Notes under the pieces: generated by a model | Told to the model about the DNA's origin: nothing | The model's input: only the letters and a program-made list of their open reading frames with translations | The model's database searches: none | NCBI RefSeq assembly: GCF_002849895.1 | Contig: NZ_CP018867.1 | Coordinates: 1,860,001 to 1,924,000, forward strand | DNA length: 64,000 bases | Direction: 5' to 3' | DNA from: Companilactobacillus alimentarius DSM 20249 | GTDB lineage: Bacteria; Bacillota; Bacilli; Lactobacillales; Lactobacillaceae | Program-made: the position numbers and the translations under genes | Shown here: in pieces, positions 16,636-25,700 of the stretch | How the letters are laid out: every line of letters begins with the position of its first letter | Position numbering within the stretch: the first letter of the stretch is position 1

Positions 16636-17577
16636 ATAAGAGTCAAGAGAAGAAGACGTAAAAGATATATAACAATTTTTCTAGTAGTGTGTGCCTTTGC
16701 CGTTGGTTTAAGCTACTTTTTCAATAATTCCTATGCTTCAACTGGAATAGAGAATATCAAGACTAATCAGACCATTAAACACAAGCACAAGATTATTAAA
16801 GCTAATCTTACTAATTACTTGAACAGTGTCACCAAGGACAAAACAGCTAGTGTTAGTTTTTATAGTTTGGGTGCGGTTGATGGTAGCAGTGCTGCTAATA
16901 GTAAGTATGCTAAGCTTTATCAAAAGGGTGCTTTAGAGGTTGAATCGAATGCTTCGACCGTGAATACGGCGGCCAGCACTTATAAGTTGTATATAGCCGC
17001 TTATCTGATGAATCAAAAGCTTAACGGCAATTTCAGTTGGAGTGACACTAACTGGGATAGTTTCTCGAAAATGATTGTTAATAGTGAGAATGATTTCTCT
17101 GAAGCTCAGCTTGATAATTATGGGGCTGACGCTATCAGTCAATTTGTCAAAAATCAGGGATGGTATCCGTCGGTCTTTCGTGATGGGCAAGCCGCTCAAA
17201 CTACTAGTTACAGTTTGCAACTTCTGTTAGAGGAGCTTGATGCTGGGACTGGCGCTTTTCAAAACAAGTCTGATCGAATTAAAATCTTGAAGTTGATGGG
17301 TCAACAAATTTATCGTACGGGTATTCCTGCCGGAGCGAGTGCTGCTAAGAGTGGTACAACGGTTCAAGATAAGGTCGGTTTCCTAAATGATACTAATAAT
17401 GACGCCGGAATCGTTACGTTGCCAAATGGGGAAAAGTATATTCTGGTTGTTATGACAAATGGCCACAATCAAAGCGGACTCAGTGGTTTTTCACGGATTG
17501 CTGAAATCACAAAGAATGTCCAAAAAATTGTTTATGGATCTGACGCCGGAACTAAATTGGTGGATTATTCTAAATAA
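16636..17577 (+). CDS. Secreted class A beta-lactamase-fold serine hydrolase (apparent ATA start)
   Basis: A 313-residue predicted exported serine hydrolase of the beta-lactamase2/PBP type. Following RVKRRRRKRY, a hydrophobic segment (ITIFLVVCAFAVGLSYFF) acts as signal or anchor. Catalytic motifs are S-T-Y-K at about residues 114-117, S-E-N near the SDN position, and KSGT at about 238-241. The frame with the intact basic N-terminus begins at ATA 16636, eight bases after GAGG; the only normal start in frame, GTG 16687, lies inside the hydrophobic segment. The role is probably peptidoglycan-related; the start may be mutated. Confidence 0.8.
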   Translation: MRVKRRRRKRYITIFLVVCAFAVGLSYFFNNSYASTGIENIKTNQTIKHKHKIIKANLTNYLNSVTKDKTASVSFYSLGAVDGSSAANSKYAKLYQKGALEVESNASTVNTAASTYKLYIAAYLMNQKLNGNFSWSDTNWDSFSKMIVNSENDFSEAQLDNYGADAISQFVKNQGWYPSVFRDGQAAQTTSYSLQLLLEELDAGTGAFQNKSDRIKILKLMGQQIYRTGIPAGASAAKSGTTVQDKVGFLNDTNNDAGIVTLPNGEKYILVVMTNGHNQSGLSGFSRIAEITKNVQKIVYGSDAGTKLVDYSK

Positions 17578-17591
17578 TGATTAAACATAAT

Positions 17592-17637
17592 AAAATCCTG
17601 TATTAATTGAAGTTTATCAATTAATACAGGATTTTTT
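17592..17637. terminator. Bidirectional terminator
   Basis: AAAATCCTGTATTAATTG pairs with CAATTAATACAGGATTTT, with T residues after it, between the convergent serine hydrolase and the DUF1129-like gene. Confidence 0.9.
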
Positions 17638-17640
17638 GGA

Positions 17641-18450
17641 TTAATTTTCAATCTTTCTTAAATGATAAAAGAAGAATCCAAAGAACCAGATTACTGAGAA
17701 TACTACTAAAATAGTGGTTAAGGTTAAAATTTCAGTTCCTAATAAAACTTTTAGAACGTTGGAAACTGTAATGACAGTTATCATTGGTAAAATAGCAATC
17801 GTCAATGTCCGCCAAGATTTCTTCGTTAACATTAGTAGTCCTAGTACCAAAATTAAACTGTTAACAGCAACTATTAGAGAATCGGTAACTGGAATGCTAA
17901 ATAAAGTAGGGGTGACAAATTGAATTCCTACAAAAATTCCGATGACTAGAAACATAAATAGCCACATAAACAGAAAGTTTAGAATTTTGTTGTCCAGAAT
18001 TTTCCAATAGGTTGTTTGGTGAATGAACCAAAATATTCCTGTGATAAAGACTATCAAGGCTAGGCCATTTAACAAAAAGGGTACTAGATTCAATTGTTTA
18101 GATTGTCCACTTAATTGAGTAATCAATGTCCAAAGAACACTGATTGCAAAAAGTGTTCCGAAAAATTTGTATCTTTTTGACCAACTGATTTTGGTAAAAT
18201 TTGTTATCAATTCATCAGCAATTGCTATCGGTTCTTGTCCAAAATAATCAATGGCATTTTGACTATTAGTTTGTGCGTCAATGATATCTTGGAGAATTTC
18301 CAACAATTTATTTTCTACTTCAAAATCATCATAGATTAAACTAGAAGTTCGAATGTAAATTAACAATTTATCATAATATTTAGCGTTGTCAGTGTTTAAT
18401 TGTTTACGTAATTTATTATTGGCTGCAATCAATTCTTGTGTCTTAGTCAT
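17641..18450 (-). CDS. DUF1129-like integral membrane protein
   Basis: A 269-residue protein. The N-terminal 100 residues are soluble and helical (KYYDKLLIYIRTSSLIYDDF ... LQDIIDAQTNSQNAIDYFG), the pattern of DUF1129 proteins of lactic acid bacteria. About six hydrophobic segments follow. Its function is unknown. It starts ten bases after the PadR stop and is co-transcribed with it, an arrangement often seen for PadR and a membrane protein that it controls. Confidence 0.7.
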   Translation of the reverse strand: MTKTQELIAANNKLRKQLNTDNAKYYDKLLIYIRTSSLIYDDFEVENKLLEILQDIIDAQTNSQNAIDYFGQEPIAIADELITNFTKISWSKRYKFFGTLFAISVLWTLITQLSGQSKQLNLVPFLLNGLALIVFITGIFWFIHQTTYWKILDNKILNFLFMWLFMFLVIGIFVGIQFVTPTLFSIPVTDSLIVAVNSLILVLGLLMLTKKSWRTLTIAILPMITVITVSNVLKVLLGTEILTLTTILVVFSVIWFFGFFFYHLRKIEN

Positions 18451-18460
18451 TTATTCCACC

Positions 18461-18781
18461 TTATTTTCCTGCAATGATTTGGTTGACAATCTGTTCTAAT
18501 GAATGCCATTGGACGATAAACTTCTTTTTTTTCTCTTTACCTTGATCCGTCAATGAGTAATATTTACGAGAAGGTCCTTCTGATGATGGTTTGCGTTGAC
18601 TCTTCAAATCACCGTTTTTTTCTAATTTTTGTAAAAGTGGATAAACGGTACCGCCAATTAAATTGGTAAAACCGAGTTGATTTAATTTTTGAACGAGTTC
18701 ATATCCATAGACTTCGCCATCGGCAATGACAATTAAAACGCAACCTTCAAGGGTTCCTTTGAGCAATTGAGAATTATTCAT
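18461..18781 (-). CDS. PadR-family transcriptional regulator
   Basis: A 106-residue regulator with the PadR winged helix: LLKGTLEGCVLIVIADGEVY then YELVQKLNQLGF, GGTVYPLLQKLEKNG and SRKYYSLTDQGK. The short C-terminal helix serves for dimerisation. A 19-bp palindrome just upstream is a probable autoregulatory site. First gene of an operon with the DUF1129-like protein. Confidence 0.92.
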   Translation of the reverse strand: MNNSQLLKGTLEGCVLIVIADGEVYGYELVQKLNQLGFTNLIGGTVYPLLQKLEKNGDLKSQRKPSSEGPSRKYYSLTDQGKEKKKKFIVQWHSLEQIVNQIIAGK

Positions 18782-18794
18782 TTTTTAACCTCAC

Positions 18795-18813
18795 TAATAT
18801 GTAATACATATTA
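18795..18813. promoter_or_regulatory. Palindromic PadR operator candidate
   Basis: TAATATGTA, one base, TACATATTA forms a perfect dyad 14 bases upstream of the PadR start. PadR proteins typically bind such ATGT/ACAT dyads at their own promoter. Confidence 0.6.
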
Positions 18814-18905
18814 CTGGATATATACTAGTTTGTAAAGCCTAGTAGCAGGAAAGTTTTACTAAGAAGTTATAAAATAGACTTATTAATTTGTTGTGAGGAA
18901 TAAGG

Positions 18906-19957
18906 ATGGATAATGAGGAATTACTTAAATCAGAAATAATTGATCGACATGTTCGCCAAGGATTGGGGCTAAGTTGGCTGAATTTTGCGGTACTATTTTG
19001 CGCCACGATTATTGCCTGTGTCGGTTTAAATATGGATTCAGTAGCTGTGATCATTGGGGCAATGCTGATTTCACCAATAATGGATCCAATTATTGGGATG
19101 GGTTATGGGTTTGGAATTCGTGACACCAAATTGATTCGTAAAGCAGCTACACTTTATATTATTGAGGTTGTGGTTGCTTTAGTTGCGGCCACGATCTACT
19201 TTTCTCTATCGCCGATTAAGGACGCTAGTGATCAGATTATTGCTCGAACGCAGCCGGCTATTTGTTCTTGATCAATACTTTTTTCATTGCATTGGCAACG
19301 ATGTTGGGTACCTTCATCTTCAACTTTAAGAAGAAACGAACCAAAGCGATACCTTTGAAAAATCAAATTTTGATTATCGCGGCAGCAATTGTCATCACGA
19401 TACCAAGTTTGATTTCAGCTTCGACATTGGTCAAACAGACTTACAATCAGACGCAATTGACGAGTTTCATTGATAATGAATTGCCAAGTCTTTATGTGGT
19501 TAATAAAGAGATTGCCTCTGGAAAGATTAAGTTAACGGTTATCGGCAGTAATTTAAGTAATTCGGAAATAAATAAACTAGATGATAAATTGCCTGATTAT
19601 CAATTAGGCGATTATAAACTTCAATTTCAACAGCTTTCGAAGGGTAATTATTTAAGCGTCAATGCCTTCAAGAAGTATGTCGATCAAGAAAAATCTGACA
19701 ATGTACAAAGTAGTACTACTGATAGTAGTGATAAGAATCTTCTGAAGTTGGAGCAACAATTAAATAAGAAATATCCAGACGCTATTACCAAAGTTTATGT
19801 TGGACAATTGGTCGATAAGAGCAAGAATAAACAGGCACTTGTCCTGATTAAATTAAATAAGGATAATGAGGCGCAACAAGCAGAAATTAAGAAGTATACA
19901 GAGAATTTAGCTAAGAAATTAGATATTGATGCAACAGTTCACTTCACTGAGGAATAA
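18906..19957 (+). pseudogene. DUF389 membrane protein, disrupted by internal deletion
   Basis: Two frames together encode an incomplete DUF389 protein. The first (to 19271) has the family start VIIGAMLISPIMDPIIGMGY and runs to ARTQPAI, where intact relatives continue with an Asp-containing helix and another with a Met-Pro-Pro motif. Here the sequence jumps near 19258-19265 into the other frame with FLINTFFIALATMLGTFIFN, a later helix, and continues with the extracellular/soluble C-terminal domain to 19957. So a stretch of roughly two helices is missing and the frame is shifted. Function is almost certainly lost. The family's role is not well established. Confidence 0.75.
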
Positions 19958-19966
19958 AAGGGCAAA

Positions 19967-20047
19967 CAAAAAAGCCCTAGGTGACCACACCTAGAGCCCT
20001 TTGGATACAGAGTAACTGAGAATAGTTACCCTTTGTTTGAAGTATCA
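19967..20047 (-). ncRNA. Small-RNA candidate downstream of the PTS gene
   Basis: On the minus strand a TATAAT box (20058-20053) precedes about 80 bases containing TTGATAC, an AGTAACTG/GTTAC-type hairpin with loop TATTCTC, GTATCC, and a strong terminator with arms AGCCCTAGGTG and its complement ending in TTTTTT. A relative with the same parts lies at 21702-21782. The layout resembles antitoxin RNAs of Fst-type type I systems, but I find no toxin frame opposite it. No clear -35 box is visible. Confidence 0.5.
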
Positions 20048-20065
20048 AATTAATTATACCATTTT

Positions 20066-20115
20066 AAAGAGACCAGTGTGACAATCATTTTTGATTATCA
20101 CACTGGTCTCTTTTA
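20066..20115. terminator. Terminator of the PTS gene
   Basis: AAGAGACCAGTGTGA pairs with TCACACTGGTCTCTT, with T residues on the minus-strand exit side, 35 bases after the PTS stop. Confidence 0.8.
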
Positions 20116-20149
20116 GATGGATAAATTATATCCTAAATATTTTTTATTA

Positions 20150-21514
20150 TTAAGCAGCTGATTCAGCTGAACCGCCGGCTTCTTGTTCTTGTTTGAGCAA
20201 TCTCTTGTCGTAACGTTTGATAAATGGATACCAAACAAGGAAGGCAACGATAGCGCAGACGATAGAAAGGACAGCACCTTTCCAACTAGCTGTTCCGATA
20301 AATCCACTCAAACCAACTGGTGTAGGCCATGGTTGTTGAGTAATGATCTTAGGAACTAACTTCAAAGTAATAGCGAAGTAACTTACTAGTCCTGAAGCTA
20401 ATGGTGCAGCGATAAATGGAATCATCAAATCAACGTTATAAACGATAGGTAGACCGAAGAGAATTGGTTCATTGATATTGAAGATAGCTGGAACAACTTC
20501 AACTTTACCAATTTCCTTCAATTGAACTGATTTAGCACAAGTTGCTAGCCAAATAGCCAAACCTAATGTAGCACCAGCACCACCGATAATAACGAATCCG
20601 TTTAGTGGGTCACCAGCGAAGAAGTTGTTAGCTCCTTTAACGTTAGCAGCCATATTTGCTAAGACGATTGGTGTGTAGAATGAACTCATGATTGTTGAAC
20701 CATGAACACCGAACCACCATAGGAAGTGGATCAAGAAGATGATGATCAAGAATCCCCACCAAGTATTAGTAATATCACTAATAAATGAGAATGGAATGAA
20801 TAGTAACTTGAAGATATCGGTTCCGGCAAAAACCAAAGCCAAGTTGATAGCAGCGATTACGACAGCCACGCATAATCCTGGAATCAATGAACTGAATGAG
20901 TTCGAAACACCAGCTGGAACTGAGTCTGGCATTTTGATTTGCCAGTTGTGTTTTACAGTGAAGCGATAAATTTGAACTGTAATCCAACCAACAACTAAAC
21001 CAGTAAAGATACCAACAGAGGCAATTCTAGTAATACCTGAAGTTGATACGGCAATACCAGCTCCGATAATGTTATTAGGATTTAGTGATTGTTGGAATTG
21101 AATAGTACCACTCTTCCAAATTAATTGTGGAACAGTGATAAAGAATGCCATCATAAACATGAACAAGGCATTGATAGGAACCAGAGCCAATTTTTCCTCT
21201 TGTTGATAGATCTTAGTATAAGAGAAAGTGAATTGACCCGCAAAGACTAGGGCTAAAATACCCATTGTGGCATTATAAATAACTTGGAATAAGTTCGTAA
21301 AACGTCCTAAACTATGTGCGTATAATGCGGCAAACCCAGGAATTGGGAATGCTTGTGGTAAAACAGTTAAAATTAAGAAAATAGCACCAATGATTGAGAA
21401 TGGGATGACACTATAACCAGCATCCATGATGGCTCTAACAAATCTAGAACCAGCAAATTTACCGGCAATGTTGATCAGCTTATCCTTGAAGGTGCTTGAC
21501 TCCTCATTTGCCAT
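20150..21514 (-). CDS. PTS sugar transporter subunit IIC (lactose/cellobiose family)
   Basis: A 454-residue membrane permease component of the phosphotransferase system. It has about ten hydrophobic segments and the family blocks IFNINEPILFGLPIVYN (conserved IIC loop Asn-Glu-Pro), GGAGATLGLAIWL and WWFGVHG. Beta-glucosides or related disaccharides are typical substrates, but specificity cannot be read from sequence. There are no IIA or IIB genes beside it, so it must use partners encoded elsewhere. A cre site near its promoter indicates CcpA control. The ATG follows AGAGGGG. Confidence 0.9.
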   Translation of the reverse strand: MANEESSTFKDKLINIAGKFAGSRFVRAIMDAGYSVIPFSIIGAIFLILTVLPQAFPIPGFAALYAHSLGRFTNLFQVIYNATMGILALVFAGQFTFSYTKIYQQEEKLALVPINALFMFMMAFFITVPQLIWKSGTIQFQQSLNPNNIIGAGIAVSTSGITRIASVGIFTGLVVGWITVQIYRFTVKHNWQIKMPDSVPAGVSNSFSSLIPGLCVAVVIAAINLALVFAGTDIFKLLFIPFSFISDITNTWWGFLIIIFLIHFLWWFGVHGSTIMSSFYTPIVLANMAANVKGANNFFAGDPLNGFVIIGGAGATLGLAIWLATCAKSVQLKEIGKVEVVPAIFNINEPILFGLPIVYNVDLMIPFIAAPLASGLVSYFAITLKLVPKIITQQPWPTPVGLSGFIGTASWKGAVLSIVCAIVAFLVWYPFIKRYDKRLLKQEQEAGGSAESAA

Positions 21515-21557
21515 AAAAAATACCCCTCTTTCAAATTGAATACGATTTCAATTTTAA

Positions 21558-21572
21558 TACAAACGCTTACAA
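21558..21572 (-). promoter_or_regulatory. cre site (CcpA operator) of the PTS gene
   Basis: Read on the minus strand, TTGTAAGCGTTTGTA fits the cre consensus TGNAARCGNWWNCA with one mismatch. It lies about 45 bases upstream of the PTS start, a usual place for catabolite repression. Confidence 0.75.
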
Positions 21573-21701
21573 AAAAGAACCACTTTTATAAAAAGATTAA
21601 ATAAAAATAATCTCTATACTCCAATAGTACCAAGATGTCAAGACTCATTCGAAACACTTTTTGAAAGAAATTGGTATACCCCATAATGATAAATTGAGCC
21701 A

Positions 21702-21782
21702 CAAAAAAAGTGCTAGGTGACCACACCCAACACTTTTCCGGATACAAGATAACCGAGAATAGTTATCTATAAATGCTGTATC
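21702..21782 (-). ncRNA. Small-RNA candidate upstream of the PTS gene
   Basis: Paralogue of the RNA at 19967-20047. TATACT (21794-21789) precedes TTGATAC, a GATAAC/GTTATC hairpin with loop TATTCTC, GTATCC and a terminator whose arms contain GTGTTGGGTGTGG and CACCTAGCACTTTTTTT. Both RNAs face the same way as the PTS gene and flank it. The terminator stem differs from its sister while pairing is kept, which supports a functional RNA. The rest of the 21515-21936 gap shows only the PTS promoter region and a promoter-like stretch for the next gene. Confidence 0.5.
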
Positions 21783-21936
21783 AACTTAAGTATAACAGTT
21801 AACTTGGTAGATTGATACGATAATTTATAAGGTAATTCGAACTGGTAAGACTTTTTGTATTATCTTTAATAATTATTTACCCACTTTTATCGTCAAGGAT
21901 ATATAATGGTAGGAAAATAAATCGGGGGGTTAAACA

Positions 21937-22476
21937 ATGGCACGAAAAGTTATCTTGTTTATTACCCAAACATTGGACGGCTATATTGCCAATGAAAAGG
22001 GAAAAATTGATTTCTCGTGGAATTCAAAGTTTTCAACTGGCAATGCGGTTGATCGAGAATATGAGAAATTATCAAGAAGAGTCGATACAGTTGTTATGGG
22101 ACGTCACACATATAATCAGGTGGTCAATGACATGTAGCCCAATAATTATCCCTATGCAGACTATGAGAATTATATTATGACCACTCGTCCCTTACCAGAT
22201 GAAGACAATATTCACTTCATTAATGGCAAAGTAGCTGAGGTAGTTGAGAAATTGAAAAGAGAATCTTCGCATGGCGATATCTGGATTATCGGAGGAAGTA
22301 ACGTGATTGCTCCACTGGTAAACGCTGATTTGATTGATATTTATCATATCGGGATAGTTCCAATCGTTTTGGGAAAAGGAATTCCTTTGTTTTCTAATCA
22401 GGTGCAGTTTAAAGAATTGAATCTAGCTTCTGTGAAAAAAATTAATGAAATTGTTTATTTAGAGTACGTGAAATAA
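21937..22476 (+). pseudogene. RibD/DHFR-like reductase with in-frame nonsense codon
   Basis: One continuous frame codes for a dihydrofolate-reductase-fold protein of the RibD C-terminal family: VILFITQTLDGYIA, VVMGRHTYNQV, IWIIGGSNVIAPLVNADLID and IVPIVLGKGIPLF. It is interrupted at 22135-22137 by TAG, in place of the residue between VVNDM and PNNYPYAD. No frameshift occurs; a single substitution would explain it. The length (179 codons) is otherwise normal. Reading through is possible only with suppression, so I call it a recent pseudogene. Confidence 0.8.
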
Positions 22477-22539
22477 TAAATAAAGAAATAGAGTTTAAGA
22501 TGTAATAATTTATTAGCTAATTTATAGTGTAAATGCGAA

Positions 22540-22626
22540 AAATAAATGGGCCAAGGTAATCGAAGTACGATTGCCTTGGCCCATTTGCCTTAATGTTCGA
22601 AACTGACCATGTTATTTTTCGCTCTT
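22540..22626 (-). repeat. Intergenic repeat B2 with terminator hairpin (inverted)
   Basis: Reverse-complement relative of the repeat at 6305-6393. The hairpin GGGCCAAGGYAATCG/CGATTGCCTTGGCCC is followed, on the minus strand, by the AAATGG side, and the leader AATAACATGGTCAGTTTCGA lies at its right. It separates the reductase pseudogene from the giant surface-protein gene; the remaining gap to 22766 is AT-rich leader with the promoter. Confidence 0.7.
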
Positions 22627-22766
22627 TATTTCTTTGCCAATTATTAATTTTGAATTAAAAATGGATAATTTTATTTTTTTAAAGTGCTAAAATCAAGGTA
22701 TATATACATTATGTAGTGATAGGGATTAACTTTGTGTTTTAAAGTCCGGAGAGGGGTTTTTTAGCT

Positions 22767-25700
22767 ATGAAGAAAAATGTGAAATATATTGGCAGTGCGG
22801 TTGCAGTGGCCTTGCTCGCAGCTGGGGCACCTGTAATTGTTCCCATGTTAGAACCTACAGAGGACGCTTATGCATGGGCTAGTCCAATTAAAAATGATAA
22901 TGCAACGCCTACGCAAATGTTAACAGCATTCAAGAGCCAATTCGATAATCGTTATATTGCAGACCCCGATACCTTAGTCCAAGCATTGAAGACATTATCG
23001 GGCGATTCATATAAGAATTTTTTGTATTTTAACAAAGATGATCCTAAACACATTCATGATATTCAAAATGATGCTGCTTTAGCCAAGTTAAAAGATCAAA
23101 GTAAATTATTACCAGGTAATTACTTTGAAGATTCTGCTTCCGATTATTATTATCGTGATATTTTAGGTTATATTTCTATCACCGGAGCAGGTAGTACAAC
23201 TCCAGAGAATACAGCAAGTAGTGAAGATTTATCAACTTTAGCTGATAACATTTCGAGTGGAAAAGTTGCTTTGCCAATTACAGTAACTATTCACCTAGTT
23301 CAAAGTACGAATTCTAATGATGGAAATTACGATCCACCTTCACTTCAAGGCGTGGATCCTAGTTTGACTACATTTTCTTTCACAATTAGTTCAAGTAGGA
23401 TGGACATCAAGCAAGATCAATCTGTTCCAACTGTCTTTATGGGTTCAACAATGACAGATTCAGCTTTGACGAGTGGAAATAATAGTTTATTAATTACTGA
23501 CAATTATTCTAGTAGCACTGATAATTCTAGTGATATGTCAAGAACGCCTATTTATGGAAAGAGTTTGTTTAACTCTAAACAAAGTGCTTTAACGTATGCC
23601 AAATCTTCTAGTTTTGATCCTTCTTCTGGTGATAGTGGGGATGCTACAGATGCTTTAGATTCTAGTGGCAAACTAGCAAAAGCAGGAACTTATTATCAAA
23701 CTATTTCGTATAATTTAGATAATGGCAAAGACAAAACAATTGATAATATGATTGCAGGTACAGAAAGCGCTTTTCCAACATATATAAATGGTAGTAAAGT
23801 TTCCGCAAACGATGGGACTGATTACGTTCTAAATAAAACAGCTAAAACATTAACAGTTGCCAGACCAATTACCGTCTCAGGAACTGCCACAGCTAAATTA
23901 AATAGCAATCTGGTTGTTAACCTTAATTCAGAAACTAATGATACCAGCTTAACCGATAGTACTAATGATATATTGGTAAATGATTTAGGTAATCCAATTA
24001 GTGTCAATAAGGTAGAGCTAGGCGACACATACTATAACGATGATAAGACTACTAAGCCAGCTGACAGTGTAGTCGATGGTAAATTTACTAAGACGGGAAC
24101 TTATTATCGTAGAGTAACATTCTACTTAACGAGTATTGAAGGAATTGATTTTGAAGGCAATCTATCTAAAGATACTACTAATAATACCGTTACTTATGTT
24201 CAAGCTGTAAATGTAAATAATACGGTTACAAAAAATGTTTTATCTCCAAATACAACAGTAGGTAGTTCTAATAGTTCTACGGATGTAACTGGTGAAAATA
24301 CCGATAAAACAGCGAACGAAAATACTTTAACTAATCCAAATGGATCATTGGTAGACACGACTAAGGGTGATTACAGTGGTATCAGTTTTGGCACTAATTA
24401 TTATAAATATGATTCAGATTTTTATAATTCAAACGCAACATATTCTAACGTACTTAATAGTGAAGTTCTAAATAATACTGGAACGCCGACAAGTGGTGTG
24501 GTAGATACAAATGGAAACTTCGCTAAATCGGGTGATTACTTAAGAACAATTACCTTCAATTTAATTGATGGAGTGGTCGATACTAACTCGTTTGGTACAG
24601 ATGATACTACCTATAAGTTGAGTACTGATGATGTGGGCAACAACACTGTTACCTATGTACAAAAAGTGCATATTGCTCCAGCACCGAAGACTCAAGTAAG
24701 CGTTGACCTAGACACCATCTCTGTTGGACCTGGGGCTATAAATAATACTGATAAAGCAAAATTAACTGGCACTGATAACGATACGTTGACTGATACTGAT
24801 TCGACAATTTCTTCATTAATAGATACCACTAAAGGAACCAATGGTATCAGTTTTGGCGATAAATATTACACTGACGATGAATTAACAACCGAGTCGACTA
24901 ATGGTTTGAATTCGGTGGGAACTTATTATCGTACAGTGACATTTTATTTAAATCAGGATAGCAGTACGCTTGATTTTGATAAAAATGTGGTTGCCTCAGA
25001 TGATAATAGTGTGACGTTTGTGCAGACTATTGTGGTGAATAAAGTTGATGTTGAGGCAACAGTGCCCAATATTTCTTACCAAGTTGGAATGGATAATCCC
25101 ATAGGACCTAATTATGATTTAAAAGTTGGTTCAGAATATTTGATAAATGCTCGAGTATCTTCTGGAAGTAATTATTATAATGGCGAAGCCAATGCTAAAA
25201 ATAAAACCAACCCAATTAGTTATAAAAAAATTTCTGATATTAAAACACCTGGAGATTACTATCGTGAGTTAACGTTTGAATTGGGCGACAAATATGATGG
25301 GTTAGAAGTAAGCAACTATAATTTTCAATCAGTAAACGGCATAGCACCTGTTATTAGTAGTGACGGGAAAGAACTTACCTATATGCAAGAAATTAATGTT
25401 ACTAAAAGTCCACTAGTGGCGGAGAGTATTGAAACAATTAAAGTGACTATGGGTGACAGCACTCCAATTTTTGGTGATAACGATAGTTTAACAATTGGTA
25501 AAAATGAGGTAGCTTCATCGGATCAATTGGAATACGGCTTTAAATATTATGATACTGCTCAAGATGCCCTTGATTCATACACCGGAAAAGAGGTTCCTGA
25601 ATCTAAATATGTTTCAGGTAATGGATATAGTCCTGTTTTTCTAAAGAGCCAAACATATTTTCGAACAATAACTTTTAAAGTATTTGGATCAGTAGATTCT

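Noticed and set aside
21530..21700. Fst-type toxin peptide opposite the 21.7-kb small RNA
   Set aside because: The only small frames are shorter than 12 codons and lack the hydrophobic core and charged tail of Fst peptides.
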